12,129 bases of DNA. Origin: an uncultured Campylobacter sp. (GTDB taxonomy: Bacteria > Campylobacterota > Campylobacteria > Campylobacterales > Campylobacteraceae). This document shows, piece after piece, positions 1 to 6,063 of this stretch. Both the position numbers and the translations under genes were made by a program. The stretch spans positions 1 to 12,129 of the forward strand of contig NZ_CALIJA010000198.1 in the NCBI RefSeq assembly GCF_938017615.1. Direction: 5' to 3'. The notes beneath the pieces are model-generated. The model did not search any database. It saw only the letters and a list, made by a program, of their open reading frames with translations, and was not told where the DNA came from. The stretch's first letter is position 1, and the number at the start of each line of letters is the position of its first letter.

Positions 1-24
1 GCGTAAAATTTTAAACCTTTACGC
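1..24 (-). terminator. Possible terminator hairpin after the oxidoreductase gene
   Basis: Inverted repeat GCGTAAA (1-7) and TTTACGC (18-24), a 7-bp stem with a 10-nt AT-rich loop. It starts 28 bases beyond the stop codon of the minus-strand oxidoreductase. The window edge hides whether a T-run follows on the minus strand, so the terminator reading is tentative. Confidence 0.3.
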
Positions 25-52
25 GCGGCGGGCGGCTAGAAAAGCAAAGAAT

Positions 53-583
53 TTAAAGCTTATTTAAATACTTTATATAATTTTTCGCACTATTTTCTAC
101 GGCTTGCTCGCTTTTATCGTAAGTAAAGCCGTATGAGACGAAATTTGGCAGCGCAATCGCGCCGACGAAATTAAACGTAGCTTTAAATGGCGCTAGCACC
201 TCATCCACGCTAAAGCCCACGATGCCGTTTTTAGAATAGTTTGTCTCGGTCGCGCCAAGCGAGATCGCAAGCGCGAATTTTTTGCCTTTAAGCTTACCGC
301 CGCTCTCTGCGCCATAAGCCCAGCCGCGCGTAAAAACATCCTCAAACCACTGCTTAAGAAGCGGCGTGCAGTTTGAAAAACGAAACGGAAACTGAAGCAC
401 GATTTTATCGTGGCTTTCGAGCAGTTTTTGCTCCTTTTCCACATCGATTTTAAAATCCGCATAAAGCGCGTAAAGATCATGAAGCTCGAACTTATCAGGA
501 TGGGCTAGCATAGCATCCCTCCAGTGGCGGTTTACGAGCGAGTTTGCAATATTTGGATGAGCCAAAATAATGAGAGTTTTCAT
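53..583 (-). CDS. Flavodoxin-fold NAD(P)H-dependent oxidoreductase (quinone reductase family)
   Basis: This 176-residue protein belongs by motif to the Flavodoxin_2 family (MdaB/KefF/YwrO-like NAD(P)H:quinone oxidoreductases), cytosolic FMN or FAD enzymes that reduce quinones or related acceptors with two electrons. Visible family marks are the N-terminal strand ending in LAHP (7-10), HDLYALYADFKID (35-47), the flavin-side segment QFPFRFSNCTPLLKQW (64-79), TRGWAYG (85-91) and the loop SLGATETNYSKNG (108-120). Length is normal and the frame is intact. The ATG at 583 is preceded by AAAGGA at a good distance, and a TATAAT box lies about 33 bases upstream, so it is probably a single-gene unit. 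Family assignment is firm. The physiological substrate, and whether it acts as a free quinone reductase or as a partner of a membrane system as KefF does, cannot be read from sequence. Confidence 0.9.
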   Translation of the reverse strand: MKTLIILAHPNIANSLVNRHWRDAMLAHPDKFELHDLYALYADFKIDVEKEQKLLESHDKIVLQFPFRFSNCTPLLKQWFEDVFTRGWAYGAESGGKLKGKKFALAISLGATETNYSKNGIVGFSVDEVLAPFKATFNFVGAIALPNFVSYGFTYDKSEQAVENSAKNYIKYLNKL

Positions 584-615
584 TTTTATCCTTTAAATTT
601 GAAATTGCGGGGCGC

Positions 616-621
616 ATTATA
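616..621 (-). promoter_or_regulatory. Sigma70 -10 box for the oxidoreductase gene
   Basis: Minus strand reads GGGCTATAATGCGCC, a perfect TATAAT about 33 bases before the ATG at 583, giving an expected leader of roughly 25 nt. No clear -35 is seen, as is usual in Campylobacter; an A/T-rich run (around 631-648) lies upstream. The box shares the string GCTATAATG with the cinA promoter in this window. Confidence 0.55.
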
Positions 622-976
622 GCCCTACTTCGTAAAATTTTTCTCGTTTTATCGCAAGCAGCCTTAAATTCTAAAGCTTTACCGGCCGCCACCTGCTTAT
701 CTTTACAGCAGCCTCAAAGAGTGCAAGTTTTAAATTCTAAACTTTCATCCACTACTCGCGCTTTATTTAGAAATGCTAGCCCTCGGGGCACTCGTCGCGT
801 TTTACAGAGGTTTATCACTTCTTTGCAAATATTCATATTCCATTGCGGAGGCTCGCGCGAGTAAAATTTTAACGAAACCGCCGCGCAGGGGAAATTTTAA
901 TAAAATTTAGCATCGTTTCTCTGTGAGTATTCGCCACAACAAATAAAATTTAGATGAAATCTAGCCGCGCTTTAAA

Positions 977-1033
977 CTATAAAACCTTGCCATCGGTTCC
1001 GTCATCGGGTTGCGGGTGCTCATCGCGCTCTTA
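977..1033 (-). pseudogene. Decayed partial copy of the lipoprotein 3' end
   Basis: Read on the minus strand, 17 codons end in TAG at 977-979 and are preceded in frame by a TAA (1031-1033). GAGCGCGATGA is identical to the DNA of the ERDD segment of the neighbouring lipoprotein gene. The terminal GGCAAGGTTTTATAGTTTAAA matches the lipoprotein end (GGCAAAGCTTTAGAATTTAAA) at 17 of 21 positions. The intervening 28 versus 29 bases are diverged but similar in length. This suggests an old duplicate of the gene end. It has no start signal and is not expected to be translated. Confidence 0.35.
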
Positions 1034-1142
1034 TGAGTGTCCGTCACGCTTTCGTGCAGGCTCGTTACGCTCCTGCGAAGACTTGCCGCTTTCCTGCGGG
1101 TGGCAGTCGCAACAAAAAATTTTGAGTAGAATTTAGCGTAAT

Positions 1143-1943
1143 TTAAATTCTAAAGCTTTGCCTACCAGCCGCCTCTTCAGGATCTGAATTATCATCGCGC
1201 TCCTGCGAGCGCCCGCCGCGCTGCTCCTGTCTAGGCTGCACGCCAAAGCCCTCCAAGACCTTGCCTAAGCTCTCGTTTGCATCTTTTATAATTCCTTGCA
1301 GGCTCTGCCCCATTTTATAAAGGTTTTTACCCGCCTCGCGTGCCGCCGCCTCACCCTGCTTTATCAGATCCTTGGTCCTGTCTGCGTTGCGAGCGGCGAA
1401 ATCGTTCAGCGCTTCGGGCGCTTTTTTCTGTAAATTTTGCAAGGCCTCGCCCAAAACTTTAGCATCGTTTGCAAGCTCGTCTATCGTGGAGTTCAGATCG
1501 GAGTTTTGCTTACTCTCAAAGCCCTGCGGCACGGAATTTAGCGTGGAGCCTTGCATAGAATTTTGTCCCAAGCCATCCGCGCTTTTATTAAAATTTCGCC
1601 CTTGATTACTCGCGCTAAAATTCTGTTCCGATCGTGCGCTTTGTTCGCGATCTTGCGCGTCTGATCCGCCGTCGCAGCCGCTTAAAATACATATCGCGGC
1701 TAACGCCAAAGTAAAATTTCGCGCCGCGTTTATAAAACTAAAATTTCTAGCGCGACCCGCTGAGATAAAATTTCGCCCGTCGCTAGCCCGAGTAAAATTC
1801 TGCCAGCCGTCCGCCGAAGTAAAATTTCGCGCACCGCCGGCTAAAACAAAATTTCGCGGCCGTCTAAAGCCCTGCTCGCCGCTCGCTCTGATAAAATTCT
1901 GCGCCGAATCGCCTCCGCGCCTTTTCAAAATTCGTCTTTTCAA
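1143..1943 (-). CDS. Predicted lipoprotein with a repeat-expanded N terminus, unknown function
   Basis: I do not recognise a family. The 266-residue product contains a hydrophobic segment ending in a lipobox, FTLALAAICILSGC (77-90), so the mature protein would be lipidated on Cys90. The helical part (about 153-230) is rich in Ala, Lys, Glu and Gln and looks like an extended helix, followed by a charged tail (RQEQRGGRSQERDD). The start is TTG at 1943: AAGGAG lies 6 nt before it, and no ATG or other good start occurs before the lipobox. This leaves about 75 residues ahead of the hydrophobic segment, far more than a normal signal peptide. Those residues are a tandem 9-residue repeat containing NF at 31, 40, 49, 58, 67 and 76, with further NF at 108 and 117. 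The likely ancestral signal was a basic start (MKRRILKRR) joined directly to the hydrophobic stretch. The gene begins 11 nt after the cinA stop and is probably co-transcribed. Whether it is still exported is unclear. Confidence 0.6.
   Translation of the reverse strand: MKRRILKRRGGDSAQNFIRASGEQGFRRPRNFVLAGGARNFTSADGWQNFTRASDGRNFISAGRARNFSFINAARNFTLALAAICILSGCDGGSDAQDREQSARSEQNFSASNQGRNFNKSADGLGQNSMQGSTLNSVPQGFESKQNSDLNSTIDELANDAKVLGEALQNLQKKAPEALNDFAARNADRTKDLIKQGEAAAREAGKNLYKMGQSLQGIIKDANESLGKVLEGFGVQPRQEQRGGRSQERDDNSDPEEAAGRQSFRI
1713..1854 (-). repeat. 27-bp tandem array with RAATTY core
   Basis: On the plus strand the core AAAATTT or AAAATTC starts at 1713, 1740, 1767, 1794, 1821 and 1848, exactly 27 bp apart each time. 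The usual context is TAAAATTTCGC, read as GCGAAATTTTA on the coding strand. Outlying cores lie at 1590 and 1617 (again 27 apart), and at 1893 and 1927. Only the core is well conserved; the rest of each unit is GC-rich and diverged. The unit is a multiple of three, so the lipoprotein frame stays open and each unit adds nine residues containing R/Q-N-F. Confidence 0.85.
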
Positions 1944-1954
1944 AATCCGCTCCT

Positions 1955-3085
1955 TTAAATTTCATCTCTCGCAGGCGCGCTCGGAAGCCGCCCGAAAAAC
2001 AGATCGCTTCTAAGCTTCAAAAGCAAGCAGATAGCGATATCGGCGCTTTGTTCGCGGATGTAGTTTCGATCGCCTTTTAGATGAAATTCCCCGACGATCT
2101 GTTTGCCGCCCTGCTCCTTTGCGCCGATAAAGACCGTCCCTACGGGCTTTTGCGCGCTTCCGCCGCCGGGGCCCGCGATACCGCTTACCGCAAGAGCGAA
2201 GCTCGCCCCGCTGCTTTGTAGCGCGCCTTCAAGCATCTCGCCCACGGTCTGCGCGCTAACCGCGCCGTAGCGAGCGAGCGTATCTTCACTTACGTTGAGC
2301 CAGAGATTTTTTATCTCGTTGGCGTAGCTTACGAGCGAGCCGTCAAAAACGTCGCTCACGCCCGCAACCGCGCCGAATTTTGCGGCGATGAGCCCTGCGG
2401 TGCAGCTTTCGGCAAAGGTGATCTTAGCGCCTATTTCGCGCAGTCTATCTACTACAAAGCCCATAAAATCGCCGCCTTCGATGTAGCAGCTCTCATAATA
2501 CTTGCCGACGCTTTGCAAAAACGCATCCAGCGCTCCGAATTTCATCGCACTGGCGCGCACTAGCAGCAAAAAGGAGCTGAGCCTGCTGATCGTAAGCGAA
2601 ATTTTATAACTGATCGCAAGGCTCTCTAGGCGCTGCTTTACGCTTTCGTATTCGCAATCGAATAGATAAAAACTCTCGCCCGCATTCGGCGCGTCTTGGA
2701 GGATCGGCGGCAAGCTCTGTAAGCAAAGAGCCTTGATCACGTTTACCGAGCAGCCTCTGACGTTTAGCAGGAAGCTGTTTTTAGCCACCGTGCGCGCCAT
2801 CGAGGGCGCTAGGGTTTCTCCGTTTTTCAGCTCGAGCGAATCGAAAGAGAGCGTGGATAAAATTTTACCGACGACCGCGTAGGCGGAGTTTGCCGCAAAG
2901 ATCGTGATAAAATCGTACGAATCGATCATCTTTTCAAGCGCGAAGGGCAAAACCTTATCGTTTTCGCTTAAGAATTTCAGATCGTCCATCCGCCCAAAAA
3001 CTCGTTCATAGCTGCGAGAAATATAGCTCATCAAAGCCGCGTCGTAGCGGATCTCCTCGCCGATTACAAGGATGATATTTTTCAT
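1955..3085 (-). CDS. cinA: CinA family protein: nicotinamide-nucleotide amidase domain with a divergent N-terminal domain
   Basis: The C-terminal part (about 205-365 of 376) is a clear CinA/PncC domain, which deamidates nicotinamide mononucleotide to nicotinate mononucleotide in pyridine-nucleotide salvage. It has AESCTAG (225-231, with the family's catalytic Ser227) and SGIAGPGGGSAQKPVGTV (301-318). The N-terminal 200 residues occupy the place of the COG1058 molybdopterin-binding-like domain but lack its usual GEIL and GGLGPT motifs; only IGEEIRYD near the start recalls it, so that half is degenerate or lineage-specific. I chose the ATG at 3085 because GAGGG stands at proper spacing before it. 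A longer frame to 3112 would start close to the predicted transcription start and cover the ribosome site. It is read divergently from ileS and is followed by the lipoprotein gene 11 nt after its stop. The name cinA comes from competence-induced genes elsewhere; no competence role is shown here. Confidence 0.85.
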   Translation of the reverse strand: MKNIILVIGEEIRYDAALMSYISRSYERVFGRMDDLKFLSENDKVLPFALEKMIDSYDFITIFAANSAYAVVGKILSTLSFDSLELKNGETLAPSMARTVAKNSFLLNVRGCSVNVIKALCLQSLPPILQDAPNAGESFYLFDCEYESVKQRLESLAISYKISLTISRLSSFLLLVRASAMKFGALDAFLQSVGKYYESCYIEGGDFMGFVVDRLREIGAKITFAESCTAGLIAAKFGAVAGVSDVFDGSLVSYANEIKNLWLNVSEDTLARYGAVSAQTVGEMLEGALQSSGASFALAVSGIAGPGGGSAQKPVGTVFIGAKEQGGKQIVGEFHLKGDRNYIREQSADIAICLLLKLRSDLFFGRLPSAPARDEI

Positions 3086-3110
3086 AAAGACCCTCATTAA
3101 ATTTTCGCAC

Positions 3111-3119
3111 ATTATAGCA
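3111..3119 (-). promoter_or_regulatory. Extended -10 promoter for cinA and the lipoprotein gene
   Basis: Minus strand reads ATGCTATAATGTGCG: a perfect TATAAT (3111-3116) with TG one base upstream, the extended -10 form. The predicted start of transcription near 3104 leaves a leader of about 19 nt before the cinA ATG at 3085, which includes its GAGGG ribosome site. Confidence 0.6.
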
Positions 3120-3158
3120 TAAACGCAGACTGCTCTTTCAGAGCTTTTTAATGGCGTT

Positions 3159-3166
3159 TTGGATAA
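3159..3166 (+). promoter_or_regulatory. Weak candidate -10 region for the ileS operon
   Basis: TTGGATAAAC lies about 38 bases before the ileS ATG and follows a T-rich stretch (3143-3158), the usual Campylobacter sigma70 arrangement. The box GATAAA is a poor match to TATAAT, and no better candidate is seen in the 118-base gap to cinA. Treat as a guess. Confidence 0.25.
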
Positions 3167-3203
3167 ACTTCACAAATTTTTTAAGACACGAAAAGGTACA
3201 AAT

Positions 3204-5963
3204 ATGGACTACAAAGATACTCTCTTTCTTCCTACGACGGACTTTGCGATGCGAGGCGCACTGCCGCAAAACGAACCTGCGCGGTTTAAGGCATGGTACG
3301 ACGAGCGTAAAATTTACGAAAAGATGAAAGCTAGGCGCAAGGGCGCAAGCGTCAGCTTCAATATCCACGACGGCCCGCCGTATGCCAACGGACACCTCCA
3401 CATCGGCCACGCGCTGAATAAAATTTTAAAAGACATCATCACCAAAACCCATTATTTCTTCGGCGAGGAGATCCGCTACGTGCCGGGCTGGGACTGCCAC
3501 GGCCTGCCGATCGAGCAGCAAGTAGAGATCAAACTAGGCGAGCGGAAAAAATCGCTTTCAAAAGTGCAGATACGCGAGCTTTGCAGACAGCACGCCAAAG
3601 AATTCATCGACGTGCAGCGCAATGAATTTAAAGATATGGGAATTTTGGGCGACTGGGACGATCCGTATCTGACGCTAAAATTTGAGTTTGAGGCTGAAAT
3701 TTACAAAGCGCTCTGCCAGATCGCTAAAAAAGGAATTCTGATCGAACGAAGTAAGCCCGTGTTTTGGAGCTGGGCGGCAAAGAGCGCGCTCGCAGAAGCC
3801 GAGGTCGAGTACAAAGATAAAGAGGACTACTCGATCTTCGTGGCGTTCGATCTAAGCGGTGAAGCGAACGCTAAAATCGGCGCTAAAGGCGCTAAAGCGG
3901 TCATCTGGACGACCACGCCTTGGACGCTGCCCGCAAACGGCGCAATATCTTTGAACCCGAATGAAATTTATGCGCTGACGAGCGAAAATTTGATCCTTGC
4001 AAAACCTCTGGTCGAAAGCCTCGTAAGCCTGGGCATCACCAAGGGCGAGATCGTAAAAGAATTTAAAGCCGTCGAGCTTGAGGGCCTAAACGCGATCAAT
4101 CCGCTAAATGATAGAGCTTCAAAGTTTATCCTCGGCGAGCACGTCCTGATGGACGGCGGCACCGGGCTCGTGCATACGGCTCCGGGACACGGCGAGGACG
4201 ATTATTTCGTAGGGCTTAAATACGGCATCGAAGTGCTGATGCCCGTGGATGAGGGCGGCTGTTTCGATCAAACTCTTAAAACCAAAAAACTCTTCCGCGC
4301 AGACGTCGTAGATGAGTTCGTGGGGATGCATATTTTCAAAGCAAACGAGAAAATTTTAGAACTTCTAGGCCCCGCGCTTATCAAATCCGGTAAATTCGTC
4401 CACTCCTATCCGCACTGCTGGCGCACGCACAAGCCGGTGATCTACCGCGCGACGAAGCAGTGGTTTATCGCGATGGACGAGCCAATGCCTAGCGGCAAGA
4501 CACTGCGTCAGGTGGCGCTAGAGCAGATCGGCAAGGTTAAATTTTATCCGCAAAGCGGCATCAACCGCCTAAGCTCGATGATAGAAAACCGCCCCGATTG
4601 GTGTATCTCGCGCCAAAGGGATTGGGGCGTGCCGATCGCGTTTTTCCGCGATAAAAGCACCAAAGAGCCAATATTCGACGAAAAAATTTTAAATAATATC
4701 TACGAAATTTTTAAGGCTAAGGGCGCGGATGCTTGGTGGCAGATGGAAATTTCGGAGCTCTTGCCACAGGACAGCGGCTATAAGCCTGAAAATTTAGAAA
4801 AGGTGATGGATATCTTAGACGTTTGGTTCGATAGCGGCTCGACGTGGAAAGCGGTGCTGCAAAGCGGCGCCTACGATGCGGGCAAATTCCCTGCGGATAT
4901 GTATCTTGAGGGCAGCGACCAACACCGCGGCTGGTTTCAAAGCTCACTGCTTCTAAGCTGCGCGATCAACGAATGCGCGCCGTACAAAAGCATACTCACG
5001 CACGGATTTACCGTCGATGAGAAGGGCCAAAAGATGAGTAAGTCCGTCGGAAACGTCGTCTATCCGCAAGAGGTCGCAAAGAGCCACGGCGTGGAAATTT
5101 TACGCCTTTGGGTCGCGATGAGCGATTATTCGACCGATCTAAAGATCAGCGACAATATCCTTAAGCAGGTAAGCGAGCAGTACCGCAAGATCCGAAATAC
5201 TATAAGATTTCTGCTCGCAAGCACCAGTGATTTAAATGAGATCGAGACGAGTAATTTTACGCGGCTTGACCGCTGGATCCTAACGCGCGCGGCAAACGCC
5301 TTTGCGAGTGCGGAAGCAGCGTTTAGAAACTACGATTTTTCAAAAGGCTTCAACGCTTTGCTAAATTTCTTAAGCGCCGATCTGAGCGGAATTTATCTTG
5401 ATATTTGCAAAGATAGGCTCTATTGCGACGCACCTGACGAGCCGCGCCGCAGAAGCGCGCAAAGCGCGATCGCACTGATTACACGAGCTCTGCTGCCTCT
5501 GATCGCGCCTACGCTAACCTACACGATTGACGAAGTGATGGAATTTGCGCCGCAAATCATTAAAGAGGGCAAAGAAGACGCTTTCGATCTAATCTACAAG
5601 CCGATAGAATTTGACGATTTTCTAGAATTTGACGAAATTTTAATCAAATCCAGGGAGAAATTTTTCGAACTCATTGACGCGCTGAAAAAGGACAAGATCA
5701 TCAAATCGACGCTTGAGCTGGTTTTGCAGACGAGCTCGAACGAAATTTTATCAAACGACATTCTAGGCGTGGCGGATTGGTTCATGGTAAGCGACGTGGA
5801 CACTCTGCAAAGCGAGGAGGCTCTGGCGGAATTTAAGATAAACGACGAAATTTTCCGCCTCGTAAAATCATCGAAGCACAAATGCCCGAGATGCTGGAAA
5901 TTTAACTCAAAAGAGCCTGATGAGCTCTGCCCGCGCTGCGCGAAGGTCATGCATGCTCGCTAG
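3204..5963 (+). CDS. ileS: Isoleucyl-tRNA synthetase
   Basis: This class I aminoacyl-tRNA synthetase charges tRNA-Ile with isoleucine in the cytosol. The 919-residue length fits bacterial IleS. The adenylation signature PPYANGHLHIGHALNK holds HIGH at residues 66-69, and KMSKS is at 610-614. The editing (CP1) domain lies between them and includes WTTTPWTLPAN. The C terminus carries the zinc-binding Cys pairs CPRC (894, 897) and CPRC (909, 912) typical of the bacterial type. The ATG at 3204 is preferred because AAAAGG precedes it by 7 nt and MDYKDTLFLP is the expected N terminus; a TTG at 3159 would add 15 residues with no family support. It is the first gene of the long plus-strand run and its end overlaps the next small gene by 11 nt. 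The Cys-containing C-terminal form is the ordinary one, not the eukaryote-like mupirocin-resistant form. Confidence 0.98.
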   Translation: MDYKDTLFLPTTDFAMRGALPQNEPARFKAWYDERKIYEKMKARRKGASVSFNIHDGPPYANGHLHIGHALNKILKDIITKTHYFFGEEIRYVPGWDCHGLPIEQQVEIKLGERKKSLSKVQIRELCRQHAKEFIDVQRNEFKDMGILGDWDDPYLTLKFEFEAEIYKALCQIAKKGILIERSKPVFWSWAAKSALAEAEVEYKDKEDYSIFVAFDLSGEANAKIGAKGAKAVIWTTTPWTLPANGAISLNPNEIYALTSENLILAKPLVESLVSLGITKGEIVKEFKAVELEGLNAINPLNDRASKFILGEHVLMDGGTGLVHTAPGHGEDDYFVGLKYGIEVLMPVDEGGCFDQTLKTKKLFRADVVDEFVGMHIFKANEKILELLGPALIKSGKFVHSYPHCWRTHKPVIYRATKQWFIAMDEPMPSGKTLRQVALEQIGKVKFYPQSGINRLSSMIENRPDWCISRQRDWGVPIAFFRDKSTKEPIFDEKILNNIYEIFKAKGADAWWQMEISELLPQDSGYKPENLEKVMDILDVWFDSGSTWKAVLQSGAYDAGKFPADMYLEGSDQHRGWFQSSLLLSCAINECAPYKSILTHGFTVDEKGQKMSKSVGNVVYPQEVAKSHGVEILRLWVAMSDYSTDLKISDNILKQVSEQYRKIRNTIRFLLASTSDLNEIETSNFTRLDRWILTRAANAFASAEAAFRNYDFSKGFNALLNFLSADLSGIYLDICKDRLYCDAPDEPRRRSAQSAIALITRALLPLIAPTLTYTIDEVMEFAPQIIKEGKEDAFDLIYKPIEFDDFLEFDEILIKSREKFFELIDALKKDKIIKSTLELVLQTSSNEILSNDILGVADWFMVSDVDTLQSEEALAEFKINDEIFRLVKSSKHKCPRCWKFNSKEPDELCPRCAKVMHAR

Positions 5964-6063
5964 CCCCATAAGTCTAGGCTTCGTATTTTTTACGATCGCG
6001 CTGATCTGCGTAGCAACGGGCGTGGGGATCTATTTCGTGAATAAATTTAAGGATGGCAGATGA
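5953..6063 (+). CDS. 36-residue single-pass membrane protein between ileS and gatA
   Basis: A short frame of 36 codons starts at ATG 5953, inside the last codons of ileS (11-nt overlap), and its TGA overlaps the gatA ATG as ATGA. GAAGG stands 6 nt before the start. The product begins MLASPISLGFVFFTIAL, then ICVATGVGIYF, and ends with the basic tail VNKFKDGR. This gives one transmembrane helix of about 20 residues (roughly 8-28) with a positive, probably cytoplasmic, C-terminal end. No family or function is recognised. From memory C. jejuni has a tiny membrane ORF (Cj1060c) in the same place between ileS and gatA, which would argue that the gene is conserved. Overlaps on both sides suggest translational coupling. 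It could tether something at the membrane or merely keep the ribosome moving from ileS to gatA. Confidence 0.75.
   Translation: MLASPISLGFVFFTIALICVATGVGIYFVNKFKDGR

Larger units (their letters stand above)
584..1142. repeat. Gene-poor spacer with degenerate repeats and decayed copies of a gene end
   Basis: No convincing gene was found in these 559 bases on either strand. Apart from the promoter at 616-621 the stretch holds scattered short repeats. A unit like TTAAATTCTAAAGCTTT followed by RCC occurs near 668, again in part near 733 and 970, and intact at 1144, where it is the 3' end of the lipoprotein gene. Near 977-1033 the minus strand encodes ERDEHPQPDD then a stop, resembling ERDDNSDPEE near the lipoprotein C terminus. 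Around 1001-1105 there is an imperfect tandem of roughly 20-23-bp units built on AGCG, with GAGC or GGA following. The simplest reading is debris of local duplication. It is an inference from visual alignment. Confidence 0.5.

Noticed and set aside
495..692. 65-codon minus-strand frame overlapping the 5' end of the oxidoreductase gene
   Set aside because: It covers the oxidoreductase promoter and its start, and part of it is a copy of the AAATTCTAAA repeat. Nothing supports translation.
954..1136. 60-codon plus-strand frame in the spacer
   Set aside because: It has no ribosome site or recognisable motif, and its Ser/Cys/Arg-rich translation reflects the repeats in that stretch.
1713..1854. 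CRISPR array
   Set aside because: Spacing is regular, but the conserved part is only 7-11 bp, there are no unique spacers between full-length repeats, the frame stays open, and no cas genes are present.
3132..3148. Hairpin GCTCT-TTC-AGAGC followed by TTTTT, as attenuator or terminator before ileS
   Set aside because: The stem is only 5 bp with a 3-nt loop, and the best candidate ileS promoter lies downstream of it. No T-box features are seen.
3159..3203. Upstream TTG start for ileS adding 15 residues
   Set aside because: The extra residues do not resemble the IleS N terminus, and the ATG at 3204 has a better placed AAAAGG.
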